Shown one piece after another: positions 7,987-16,276 of a DNA stretch of 64,000 nucleotides (position 1 is its first letter; each line of letters opens with the position of its first letter). The position numbers and the translations under genes are program-made. This DNA is from Sphingomonas citri. Its GTDB lineage: Bacteria; Pseudomonadota; Alphaproteobacteria; Sphingomonadales; Sphingomonadaceae. The notes beneath the pieces were generated by a model, which ran no database searches, was not told the DNA's origin, and saw only the letters and a program-made list of their open reading frames with translations. The DNA is taken from positions 1 to 64,000 of the forward strand of contig NZ_JAHXZN010000008.1 in the NCBI RefSeq assembly GCF_019429485.1. The letters run 5' to 3'.

Positions 7987-9588
7987 TCACCAGAATGCCG
8001 CATAAAGAGCGATCAGGATCAGGATCACGCCGGCACTGCCGACATTGAACGATCGGGCCGACGCGTAGGAGACGTTCTCGACGTCGACCGTAATCGCACG
8101 GCGCTGGGGAACGATCAGCGATACAGCGACCGTCGCGCCAAGCGCCAGCACGAAGACGACGAGCCAGCGGTCCATGAACGGCAGGGAAGGCCAGATCCGA
8201 GCGAGCATGATCGATAGCAGAAGCGACCCCACCGCACCGACCAGCGCCCCCGCCTCGCTCGCGCGCCGCCAGAACAGGCCGAGCAGAAAAATCACGGTGA
8301 TACCCGGCGTGAAGAAGCCGGTATATTCCTGGATGAACTGGAACGCCTGGTCCGCTCCGCCAAGCAACGGCCGTGCGGTCGCCGCCGCGACGAGCGTGGC
8401 GATGACGGCGGTCACACGCCCGGCCAGCACAAGTCGCCGATCTTCCGCGGCGGTGCCCTGATGCGCAGACGAGGCTCCAGTAACCGCATCCGGGCGGGCG
8501 CGCCGGCGGCCGAACAGATCGAGCGCGACGATGGTGCCGATCGCGTTGATCTTTGATGCCGCCGACGCGATGATCGCGGCGGTCAGCGCGGCGAAGACGA
8601 GCCCGAGGAGGCCCGGCGGCAGTAGCCGCATCATCGTCGGATACGCCTGATCGGGCTTGTCCAGCCCCGGCGCGAGCACTACCGCCGCGATACCAGGCAG
8701 CACGATGATGAACGGCATCAGCAGCTTGAGATAGGCCGCGAGCATCACGCCCTTCTGCGCCTCTGCCAGCGATCTCGCGGCAAGTGCGCGTTGGATGATG
8801 TACTGATTGAAACCCCAATAGGCGAGGTTCGCGATCCACATGCCGCCGACGATTACGCTGATCCCCGGCAGGTCGCGGTAGAAGGGATTGTCGGAATGAA
8901 GGATCATCTCGAAGTGCCCCGGCGCCGCTCGCATCAGCCGCCCCGCGCCCGCGAGGATGCTGCCCTCGCCGATCTGCGACAGCGTCATGGCGCTGATCGT
9001 CAAGCCGCCGAACACCAGCAGCGTGACCTGGACGACATCGGTGAGCGCCACCGCCTTCAGACCGCCGCGCAACTGGTAAAGGAGCGCAAAGGCGGCGAGG
9101 CCATAGAGCGCGACATCCTGGTCAAGGCTCGAAACCTGCGACACGGCAATCGATCCCAGCCAGATGATGCTGGTCAGGTTGACGAAGACGTACAGTCCGA
9201 CCCAGAACACCGCCATCAGCGTACGGATCGACGGACCGTAACGCTGCTCCAGGAATTGCGGCATCGTGTGGATGCCGTTCTTCAGGAAGATCGGCAGGAA
9301 GAACTTGCCGACCACCAGTAGCGTCAGCGCCGCCATCCATTCATAGGACGCGATGGCCAGACCGATCGCATAGCCCGATCCCGACATGCCGACGATCTGC
9401 TCGGCCGAGATATTTGCCGCGATCAGGCTGGTGCCGATCGCCCACCAGGGCAGCTTCTTCGATGCCAGGAAATAATCGGTGGAGGTCTTTGGTCCCTCGC
9501 CGCGATCGCGCGACAGCCATTGTGCGAGGCCGAAGATGAACACGAAATAGACGCCGACGATCGCCAGATCGAGAGTGGAGAACCGCAT
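7987..9588 (-). CDS. sodium/solute symporter (SSS family), sugar-type
   Basis: A 533-residue inner-membrane transporter with about 13-14 hydrophobic segments. SSS signatures include 'STDYFLASKKLPWWAIGTSLIAANISAEQIVGMSGSGY' near 38-75, 'YQLRGGLKAVALTDVVQ' and 'NQYIIQRALAARSLAEAQKG'. This subtype is close to SglT-like sugar transporters that couple sodium entry to sugar uptake. AGGAG lies five bases before ATG. It sits 12 bases after the SDR gene and 29 before the GH51 gene, so it probably imports the released pentose or the acid handled by this operon. The exact substrate cannot be read. Confidence 0.9.
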   Translation of the reverse strand: MRFSTLDLAIVGVYFVFIFGLAQWLSRDRGEGPKTSTDYFLASKKLPWWAIGTSLIAANISAEQIVGMSGSGYAIGLAIASYEWMAALTLLVVGKFFLPIFLKNGIHTMPQFLEQRYGPSIRTLMAVFWVGLYVFVNLTSIIWLGSIAVSQVSSLDQDVALYGLAAFALLYQLRGGLKAVALTDVVQVTLLVFGGLTISAMTLSQIGEGSILAGAGRLMRAAPGHFEMILHSDNPFYRDLPGISVIVGGMWIANLAYWGFNQYIIQRALAARSLAEAQKGVMLAAYLKLLMPFIIVLPGIAAVVLAPGLDKPDQAYPTMMRLLPPGLLGLVFAALTAAIIASAASKINAIGTIVALDLFGRRRARPDAVTGASSAHQGTAAEDRRLVLAGRVTAVIATLVAAATARPLLGGADQAFQFIQEYTGFFTPGITVIFLLGLFWRRASEAGALVGAVGSLLLSIMLARIWPSLPFMDRWLVVFVLALGATVAVSLIVPQRRAITVDVENVSYASARSFNVGSAGVILILIALYAAFW

Positions 9589-9600
9589 CGCCGCTCCTGT

Positions 9601-10311
9601 TCAGTAGGTCGCCCGTCCGCCCGACAGATCGAAGACCGCGCCGGTGGAAAAACTGTTCTCTGCCGAGACGAGCCACGCCACCATCGCCGCCACTTCGTCG
9701 AGCTCGAGGAAACGTCCGCGCGGGATCTTTGCGAGCATGTAGTCGATGAACTCCTGTGTCACGGCGTCGAAGATGCGGGTCCGCGCCGCGGCCGGAGTGA
9801 CGCAGTTGACGGCGACGTCATAGGCGGCGAGCTCCTTTCCCAGCGACTTGGTCATGGCGATCACGGCCGCCTTCGATCCGCTATAGGCGGCGGCACAGGG
9901 ATTGCCTTCCTTGCCGGCGATCGAGGCGATGTTGACGATGCGGCCATAATTCCGGGCGATCATGCCGGGAACCAGCGCGCGGCTCACCAGGAACGTGCCG
10001 TCGACATTGACCGCCTGCACTCGGCGCCAGTCCTCCAGCGAATAGTCCCACAGGTTCGCGGTCGGGCCGGCGATCCCGGCGCAATTGACGAGGATGTCGA
10101 TCCCACCGCAGCGCGCGCCCGTCTCCGCCGCCGCCGCCGCGACACTCAGCTCGCACGTCACGTCCACGGCAAGGCCGTCGTCGCTCGTATCCAGATCCCA
10201 GGCGACGACCACCGCGCCGGACGCGCGCAACCGCGCACACACCGCCGCCCCGATCCCGCGCGCACCGCCCGTCACCACCGCGACCCGCCCGGCAAGGTCG
10301 ATCGCGTTCAC
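9601..10311 (-). CDS. SDR-family dehydrogenase, sugar-acid type
   Basis: A 236-residue classical short-chain dehydrogenase. It has the nucleotide-binding TGGARGIG near 14-21, NCAG near 83, and the catalytic Ser-Tyr-Lys set in 'NIASIAGKEGNPCAAAYSGSK'. The fingerprint resembles 2-keto-3-deoxy-L-fuconate/rhamnonate dehydrogenases, which oxidise C4 of a 2-keto-3-deoxy sugar acid before FAH-type cleavage. ATGA overlap with the upstream FAH-family gene supports a shared pathway. Substrate is inferred from context; a simple sugar 1-dehydrogenase is the alternative. Confidence 0.85.
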   Translation of the reverse strand: MNAIDLAGRVAVVTGGARGIGAAVCARLRASGAVVVAWDLDTSDDGLAVDVTCELSVAAAAAETGARCGGIDILVNCAGIAGPTANLWDYSLEDWRRVQAVNVDGTFLVSRALVPGMIARNYGRIVNIASIAGKEGNPCAAAYSGSKAAVIAMTKSLGKELAAYDVAVNCVTPAAARTRIFDAVTQEFIDYMLAKIPRGRFLELDEVAAMVAWLVSAENSFSTGAVFDLSGGRATY

Positions 10312-11147
10312 GCGCCCGCGACCTGCTGGCGCTGCTCACCCAGCCCGTCGATCCCCAACCGCAGCTTCGCGCCCGGGCCGAGGAAGCGCGGCGGCTTCAC
10401 GCCCGCCCCCACCCCCGCCGGTGTGCCCGTACAGATCAGATCGCCGGGCATCAGCCGTGTGAAGTCGCTGAGGTACGAGATGATGCGCGCGACCCCGGCG
10501 ATCATGTCGCGCGTGTTGCCGTCCTGCATGCGCCCGCCGTCGACGTCCAGCCAGAGCGACAATGCCTGCGGATCTGGCACCTCGTCGCGCGTGACGATCC
10601 ACGGACCGACGGGACAGAAGCCCGGATGGCTCTTGCCCTTCATCCATTGGCCGCCGCGCTCCATCTGCCACGCGCGCTCGGACAGGTCGTTGACGATCGT
10701 GTAGCCGAGCACGTGGCCGAGCGCGCGATCCTCGGGAACCCGATGCGCCGGGCGGCCGATCACGATGCCCAGTTCGACTTCCCAGTCCAGCTTCGTCATC
10801 GACGCGTGCCAGTGGATGGTATCGTTCGGGCCGGCCAGTGCGCTTGCCGCCTTGCTGAACACCACCGGCTCGTCCGGGATCGCCGCCCCCGCCTCTCGCG
10901 CGTGGTCGGCATAGTTGAGGCCGATGCACCAGATCGTGCCCGGCCGCGCCAGCGGACTTCCGATCCGCGCACCGGCGAGGTCGATCACCGGCTGGTCGCG
11001 ATACCCGGCGAGCCGTCCGACCAGATCGTCGCTGATCGCCTCGGGAACAAGATCACCGATCAGCGCCGACACGTCGTGCGCATCGCCCGCGTCGGAAATG
11101 ACGGCGGGCCGCTCGCTGCCGACGGCGCCGATCCTCATCAGCTTCAT
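10308..11147 (-). CDS. fumarylacetoacetate hydrolase (FAH) family protein, diketo-acid hydrolase-like
   Basis: A 279-residue protein with the FAH C-terminal fold: 'IWCIGLNYADHAREAGAAIPDEPVVFSKAASALAGPND', metal ligands Glu, Glu and Asp in 'DWEVELGIVIGR' and 'GYTIVNDLSERAWQ', and the closing 'LMPGDLICTGTPAGVGAG'. This subgroup includes 2,4-diketo-3-deoxy-L-rhamnonate/L-fuconate hydrolases, which cut the diketo acid to pyruvate plus a 2-hydroxy acid. It overlaps its neighbours by 4 bases on both sides (SDR downstream, enolase-like upstream), arguing for sequential reactions. For a pentonic acid the expected products would be pyruvate and glycolate; this is inference. Confidence 0.85.
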   Translation of the reverse strand: MKLMRIGAVGSERPAVISDAGDAHDVSALIGDLVPEAISDDLVGRLAGYRDQPVIDLAGARIGSPLARPGTIWCIGLNYADHAREAGAAIPDEPVVFSKAASALAGPNDTIHWHASMTKLDWEVELGIVIGRPAHRVPEDRALGHVLGYTIVNDLSERAWQMERGGQWMKGKSHPGFCPVGPWIVTRDEVPDPQALSLWLDVDGGRMQDGNTRDMIAGVARIISYLSDFTRLMPGDLICTGTPAGVGAGVKPPRFLGPGAKLRLGIDGLGEQRQQVAGA

Positions 11148-12445
11148 GCGTCACTCCCTCTCTTGTGCCACCATGTCCCGGCGAGCGGGCGACCGCCCAT
11201 GAAGGCCGCGTCGCCCAGCGCGTCGGCGATGCGCAGGCACTCGTTCCACTTGGCGGTGCGTTCGGATCGCGCGATCGATCCGACCTTGAGCACATCGGCG
11301 CCCCAGCCGACGGCCAGATGACTGATCGACACGTCCTCGGTCTCGCCCGAGCGGGCCGAGACGATCGTCCGCCAGCCGGCGGCACGCGCCGCGCGGACCG
11401 CCTGGAAGGCCCGCGAAACGGTCCCTGCCTGATTGACCTTGATGAGTGCGGTGTTGCACGCCCGCCCGGCAGCCGCGATGCGCTCCGCGCTCGTCACAAG
11501 GAAGTCGTCGCCGACCACGAGCACGTGCGATCCGTGTGCTTCGCCGAACGCCGTGAAGGCGGCGACCTCGTCCTCGGCCAGGGGGTCCTCGACCGCCACG
11601 ATCGGATATCGCTCCAGCCACCCGGCAATGCGTTCGGAAAATGCCGGGGCGTCAAGGTGCCGATCGTCGATCCGATAGCCGTGCGGCCCGCGAAACTGGG
11701 TCGCGGCGATGTCGAGCGAGATGACGACGCGCTCGCCCGGTACTTCGCCCACGCGCTCAATTGCGAGCATCAGCATGTCGAGCGCTTGCTCGTTGGTGCC
11801 GAAGGCGGGCCACCAGCCGCCCTCGTCGGCGACGCCGGCCCGCAGGCCGCGTTCCTCCATCAGCGCGCCCGCCGCGTGATAGACACCCGCCGTGATGGCC
11901 ATCGCCTCCGCGAAGGTGTCGGCACCGGGAACCATCACCATGAAATCCTGAAGGTCGACCCGCCGCGCCGCATGTGCGCCGCCGCCGAAGATCTGCACCT
12001 CGGGCAGCGGCAGCAGCGGCGGCGCACCCGACGTCGCGGCAAGATGCGCCCAGAGCGGCACGCGTGCATGCGCGGCGGCGGCGTGAGTGCCCGCGAGCGA
12101 CACCGCAACCGCGACGTTTCCGCCGATCGCGGCGAAATTCGGCGTGCCGTCGACCCGGGCCAGTACGGCATCGAACGCCGACTGATCGCGCACGTCAAGG
12201 CCGTGCAGCGCGGGCGCGACCCGGCTCGACAGCGCCGTCAGTGCTCGATCGACGCCCTTGCCGTCGAAGCGCGAGCCGCCGTCGCGCAGTTCAACCGCCT
12301 CGCCGCTCCCGCACGATGCGCCTGCAGGCGCCGCCGCTCGTCCGACCGCCCCGCTTTCAATCGCGATCTCGACTTCGACGGTCGGATGTCCGCGTGAATC
12401 GTAGATGCGGCGCCCCCGGACGGATCGGATATCAGCGCCGCTCAT
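11144..12445 (-). CDS. enolase paralogue with altered active site
   Basis: A 433-residue, full-length member of the true enolase family, not the mandelate-racemase branch. Kept: metal ligands Asp245 (SLDIAA), Glu286 (VEDP) and Asp313 (VVGDD), catalytic Lys336 (LIKVNQ), acid Glu208 (DEGG), Lys387, Arg365 and Ser366. Changed: the conserved SHRSGE is SARSGE (Ala364), and the conserved Glu of IQEFM is Asp167 (LQDFM). By analogy with yeast enolase these sit around the C3 hydroxyl that leaves. Also odd are GGGAHAARR for GGxHADNN and DEGGWWPAF for DEGGxAPN. It lies between an APH-type kinase and FAH/SDR genes with 4-base overlaps, far from any glycolytic gene. A housekeeping enolase role is unlikely; dehydration of a larger phosphorylated or free sugar acid is the working idea. 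Confidence 0.85.
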   Translation of the reverse strand: MSGADIRSVRGRRIYDSRGHPTVEVEIAIESGAVGRAAAPAGASCGSGEAVELRDGGSRFDGKGVDRALTALSSRVAPALHGLDVRDQSAFDAVLARVDGTPNFAAIGGNVAVAVSLAGTHAAAAHARVPLWAHLAATSGAPPLLPLPEVQIFGGGAHAARRVDLQDFMVMVPGADTFAEAMAITAGVYHAAGALMEERGLRAGVADEGGWWPAFGTNEQALDMLMLAIERVGEVPGERVVISLDIAATQFRGPHGYRIDDRHLDAPAFSERIAGWLERYPIVAVEDPLAEDEVAAFTAFGEAHGSHVLVVGDDFLVTSAERIAAAGRACNTALIKVNQAGTVSRAFQAVRAARAAGWRTIVSARSGETEDVSISHLAVGWGADVLKVGSIARSERTAKWNECLRIADALGDAAFMGGRPLAGTWWHKRGSDA

Positions 12446-13443
12446 GTCGCATAGGCTCCCAGCAGCGCCTCGACACCGGGTGGCGGCGATGCGATCAGGC
12501 GGCGACCGAGCCGACGCAACCGCACGCGCTCCACCTCATCGAGATATCCCAGTGGCGACATCCCATCGACGCGCGCCAGGGTCAGCGCGGGCACCAGATC
12601 GAGCACGCGCGTCTCGATCGCAGCGACGGCTTCCCAGGTGACGCCCTCCGCATAGGCTTTCCAGGCCGCCGCGGCCGCCATGGACAGCGTGGCCCTGGGC
12701 AATCGCAGCAGCGCCGACTTGATCGCCAGGTGGTTGAGGAGGAACGCGATGTCAAATGCCGGGTCACCGAAGGTCGCGCATTCGGCATCGATGAACACCG
12801 GCCCCGCCGGGCCGTGCAAGATGTTCTTCGGACTGACGTCGCCGTGCACGAGGGCGGTCCGCGCTGCGTCGAGCTGATCGGCGAGACTGGACAGGCGCGC
12901 GAGGAGGTTGGGGTGGCGCCGCGCCGTGGCGCGCAGATAAGGATCGGTCCGCAGCCGCCGGAAATCCTTCTCGTTCGAAAAGCGCGCTGCGACGTCCGTA
13001 GCGAAGGCCGACCGCGCGTGGATGGCGGCTAGCTGTGCGCCGGCGGCACCGGCGAATACCGGGTCGACCAACCCGGTCAGCAATTCGCCCTTCCACACCG
13101 GAAAATCGGCCGGCGGCAGGAAACGAGTGACCACCGCCTGACCGGCGGCGTCATAACCGAGCGGTTCGGGCACGGCCGCACCGGCGGTCGGCCGTGCGAA
13201 AAGGAACCACTCGAACTCGGCAGCGGCGCGATGCAGCGGCGCCGTCCACCGCGCGGCGACGCGCAGCCGTTCGAGCGCGAACTTCACGCACACCGGTGGT
13301 TTGCCGTGCAGGTCGACGCGGAAGACATCCGCCGACACGCCGCCGGACAGCGCGGTTACCGTCGCGATCTCTGCCGGCGCGGCGAGCGCCAGCCGCCCGA
13401 GTGTCGCCGTCACCCGCGATCGTCCCGGCTCGATGTCGCTCAT
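12442..13443 (-). CDS. APH-fold small-molecule kinase
   Basis: A 333-residue aminoglycoside-phosphotransferase-family kinase. It shows the N-lobe Lys54 (VCVKFA), the catalytic loop HGDVSPKN (Asp202, Asn207) and the metal Asp219 in 'IDAECATFGDPAFD', the last closer to methylthioribose-kinase-like IDxE than to antibiotic kinases. Such kinases phosphorylate hydroxyls of small molecules with ATP. The start codon is fused to the receptor stop (TGATG, one shared base) and its end overlaps the enolase paralogue by 4 bases. A kinase directly upstream of an enolase relative suggests that its product is the enolase substrate. Antibiotic resistance is unlikely given the context. Confidence 0.85.
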   Translation of the reverse strand: MSDIEPGRSRVTATLGRLALAAPAEIATVTALSGGVSADVFRVDLHGKPPVCVKFALERLRVAARWTAPLHRAAAEFEWFLFARPTAGAAVPEPLGYDAAGQAVVTRFLPPADFPVWKGELLTGLVDPVFAGAAGAQLAAIHARSAFATDVAARFSNEKDFRRLRTDPYLRATARRHPNLLARLSSLADQLDAARTALVHGDVSPKNILHGPAGPVFIDAECATFGDPAFDIAFLLNHLAIKSALLRLPRATLSMAAAAAWKAYAEGVTWEAVAAIETRVLDLVPALTLARVDGMSPLGYLDEVERVRLRRLGRRLIASPPPGVEALLGAYAT

Positions 13444-16187
13444 CAGTAGCGCAGCCGCACGCCGATCAGGAACGATCGCTCATCATAGGAATAGTCGCGA
13501 GGCACCAGCACCTCGTCCTGGTAGCTGCGGAATGTCCGAGTCTTCGCACCAGTCAGGTTGAGCCCGTCGAAGGTGATCGTCATGTTCGGGCCGACATCGT
13601 AGTTGATGCTGGCGTCCAGGCGCCCCTGCGGCTGGGCACGCGTGAAGTAGACGCCGGTATCGACCGGACGAACGTCCTGGCCCTGCGTCTGCTCGTAGAG
13701 GTTGTAGGCCGAGCGCCAGTTATAGACCGCGCGGGCGGAGAGGCCGAATTTCTCGTAAAGCAGGCCGACATTATAATTGTTTTTCGATACCCCGGTGAGC
13801 GCATAGCCTTCGAGCGTATCGCCCGGTGTCGTCACCTCGCTGTCAGCGTAGGTGTAATTGGCGAACACGCCCAATCCACCGAACGCACCCGGCAGAAAGT
13901 CGAGGAACACCTGACCCGACGCTTCGATTCCCTGAAGCGTGGCGGAGCCGACGTTGCGCGGTCGGTTGATGTTGTACTCGATACCCGCGATCGTCTCGCG
14001 CGCGACCTGCCCGACCACACGATCGGTTATGTTCTTGCGATAGGCGCCGAGCGCCAGATAGCCTCGCCGCCCGAGATAATATTCGAGCGTCGCGTCATAG
14101 CTGTCTGACTTCTGCGGTCGCAGGTCGGGATTGCCTGCGCTGCCGGAGTTCAGGATGTAGTCGCTGGTCGACAGCGTATAGTTGATGCCCGGATTCAGTG
14201 ATCCGAAGCCGGGCCGGCTGATCGCCTTCGCATAGGTGACGCGCGCTTGCAGGTCGCTCCCGATCTTGAGCCTCGCGCTGGCGTTCGGCAGGAAGTCGGA
14301 ATCGCTGGTGCTGCGTGCGACCGCAACAACCGAGGAGCCGCCGGCGTCGTCGAATACCCGTCCGGCGCCGGCGATGTCGCGATCGGTCTTGGTAAACCGC
14401 ACGCCGACTAGGCCATCGAGCGACAACGCGCCGCTGATCGGCACGTCGTATCGCACCTGTCCATAGGCGGCGTAGGTTCGCTCCCTCACCGAATAGCCGC
14501 GCTCGGCCTGATCGACGGGGCGGCCAGCGGGCAGACCGTAGACAGCGCGGATCACGTCCTGGTTGGCGGCCTCGAGCAGGTAATCCGTGCGCGGGACGCT
14601 GAAAGTCGCCCCGCCGTCGAAACCGGCGACCGACGATGCTCCGAGAAAGCCGCTGCCGAGGTCGTAGTTGGAGATTGGCGTGGCGAAAGCGCCGCCGGGT
14701 GCACCGCCGCCCTGATAATAGCCACTTACTTCCGCCTTGCGCTCGGCGATCCGACCGCCGAACTGCAGTTCATCCACGATACCGCCGACATCGTAACGCG
14801 CATCGAAGCGGGCCGCCTTCAGCGTGGCCGCCGCGCGCGAGAACGAATCGTCGAGACCGTAGGTAAACCGAAAATCGCTCGGATCGGCCAGCGGCAGACC
14901 AACGGCGTCGGCCAGCGGCTGTCCACCCTCGTTCGTGCGCACGGTGACCGACGCGATCGGTTTTCCAATCAGCACCCGGAAACCCTCGTCGCTTGTCACC
15001 GATCTGACCCAAGACAGGTCCGCCATCAAATGCAGGCGACCCGAGTCATATTTGACGCCGCCGCCGAGCTGATAATTGTCCGTCCGGTTCCGATGCGCCT
15101 CGGTCGCGGTCAGCGCGTTGAGGTTGTTGGCGGTGAAGCCGCGCGCCACGCAATAGCGCCCGACGCTGCCAGTGGGGCTGTAGAAGCCGTTTCCACCCAC
15201 CTGATAATCGCTGCAATCGTCGGACAGGTCGACGTTCGTCATCGATTGTGCGGAGACGTTGTCGTACAGGATATAGTTGTCGGCGCGGGTCGTACGGTCG
15301 CCGGCGTACAGCCCGTCGATGTAGAATTCGAGTTCGACGGATGGCTTCCACTGGAGAGCAAAATTGCCCTGTGGCCGCGTATAGTGGCCGTTGGCGTTCA
15401 AACCCGTCTGCGCAGCGGGCAGGATGACGCCGCCGACGCCCGGAATATTGCGCGCGAGCAGATTGTCGTTGAACGGCGTCTGGCGGCTGTATTGATACTG
15501 CCGGACCGACGCGTTCACGAGCACGCCGAACTCGCCGCCCGCACCGTCCCAATGATGGGCCGCAAGGACATTCGCGGTGATGCTGGTGCGACCGACCCGT
15601 TCACCGTAGATGGCCCGGACGTTCGCCGCGAGCGTCGTTCCAGCCTTGAGCCGCAGCGGTTTCTGAAGGTTCAGATTGACGACACCGGCCACGCCGCCCT
15701 CGATTAGGTCGGCCGAACTCGACTTGTAAACGTCGGCCTGCGCCAGCGCCTCGGCGGGCAGGTCTTCGAAAGCGAACCCGCGGCCGGCACCGGTGAACAC
15801 CTCGCGCCCATTAAGCGTCGTCAGGATGTCGTCCAGACCGCGGATGATCGGCCCGCCGACCTCGTTGCGGCTGTTGACCGCCACCTGCACGCCGGGGATG
15901 CGCTGAAGCGCGGAGGCGACGCTGGTATCGGGAAACTTGCCGATATCGTCGGCAACGATGCTGTCGACGACTTGATCGGCGCGCTGCTTGATATCGGCCG
16001 CCTGGACCAGGCTGGCGCGCTGGCCGACGATGACGATGTCCTGGGCGGGGGCGGCTTCGGCCGCTTCGGCCGAGGGCGCATCCTGGCTCGTCGGCGGCAC
16101 CAGATCGACCGTGCCGGACTGTGCACGCGCGACCGGCGCAACGACGACCGACAGCGCGGAAACCGACAGCAACCAGGATGTGCGCAT
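13443..16187 (-). CDS. TonB-dependent receptor, Xanthomonas/Caulobacter type
   Basis: A 914-residue outer-membrane receptor with a signal peptide cut near VARAQ (residue 23). There is no STN domain. The plug starts with 'DIVIVGQRASLVQAADIKQRADQVVDSIVADDIGKFPD' and 'ALQRIPGVQV', typical of sphingomonad/Xanthomonas carbohydrate receptors, and the protein ends in a barrel strand 'RSFLIGVRLRY' with terminal aromatic. GGGAGAGG precedes the ATG. It is the first gene of the seven-gene operon and follows two copies of an operator-like repeat. It likely imports arabino-oligosaccharides released by surface enzymes; the substrate is inferred from GH51 and GH127/146 neighbours. Confidence 0.92.
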   Translation of the reverse strand: MRTSWLLSVSALSVVVAPVARAQSGTVDLVPPTSQDAPSAEAAEAAPAQDIVIVGQRASLVQAADIKQRADQVVDSIVADDIGKFPDTSVASALQRIPGVQVAVNSRNEVGGPIIRGLDDILTTLNGREVFTGAGRGFAFEDLPAEALAQADVYKSSSADLIEGGVAGVVNLNLQKPLRLKAGTTLAANVRAIYGERVGRTSITANVLAAHHWDGAGGEFGVLVNASVRQYQYSRQTPFNDNLLARNIPGVGGVILPAAQTGLNANGHYTRPQGNFALQWKPSVELEFYIDGLYAGDRTTRADNYILYDNVSAQSMTNVDLSDDCSDYQVGGNGFYSPTGSVGRYCVARGFTANNLNALTATEAHRNRTDNYQLGGGVKYDSGRLHLMADLSWVRSVTSDEGFRVLIGKPIASVTVRTNEGGQPLADAVGLPLADPSDFRFTYGLDDSFSRAAATLKAARFDARYDVGGIVDELQFGGRIAERKAEVSGYYQGGGAPGGAFATPISNYDLGSGFLGASSVAGFDGGATFSVPRTDYLLEAANQDVIRAVYGLPAGRPVDQAERGYSVRERTYAAYGQVRYDVPISGALSLDGLVGVRFTKTDRDIAGAGRVFDDAGGSSVVAVARSTSDSDFLPNASARLKIGSDLQARVTYAKAISRPGFGSLNPGINYTLSTSDYILNSGSAGNPDLRPQKSDSYDATLEYYLGRRGYLALGAYRKNITDRVVGQVARETIAGIEYNINRPRNVGSATLQGIEASGQVFLDFLPGAFGGLGVFANYTYADSEVTTPGDTLEGYALTGVSKNNYNVGLLYEKFGLSARAVYNWRSAYNLYEQTQGQDVRPVDTGVYFTRAQPQGRLDASINYDVGPNMTITFDGLNLTGAKTRTFRSYQDEVLVPRDYSYDERSFLIGVRLRY

Positions 16188-16225
16188 GACCTCTCCCCTC
16201 GTCCGGCCGTCCCTCTAGTGGGGCA

Positions 16226-16266
16226 ATCCTCAGAGTATTGAAAGTCTGCTTATCCTCAGAGTATTG
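16226..16266. promoter_or_regulatory. tandem operator-like repeat ATCCTCAGAGTATTG
   Basis: The 15-base word ATCCTCAGAGTATTG occurs at 16226-16240 and again, identically, at 16252-16266, a 26-base period, upstream of the receptor operon start (16187). On the minus strand the copy nearer the gene reads CAATACTCTGAGGATTG with CAAT/ATTG ends. A near copy lies at 18750-18761. Probable binding site of the divergent GntR regulator at 18872; this is inference. Confidence 0.6.
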
Positions 16267-16276
16267 CGCTTGTCAA

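Noticed and set aside
7958..8839. Upstream extension of the GH51 frame to 8839
   Set aside because: It lies within the symporter gene and reads as Arg-rich noise. The ATG at 7957 gives a proper signal peptide.
8791..9321. Plus-strand frame opposite the symporter gene
   Set aside because: Asp/Arg/His-rich antisense product; the symporter helices on the other strand account for the sequence.
11144..12445. Enolase-like gene considered as the housekeeping enolase
   Set aside because: It lacks the conserved active-site His and has other loop changes, and none of its neighbours is a glycolytic or CTP synthase gene.
12442..13443. Kinase considered as an aminoglycoside resistance gene
   Set aside because: It sits inside a carbohydrate operon with coupled start and stop codons, and its metal motif differs from resistance kinases.
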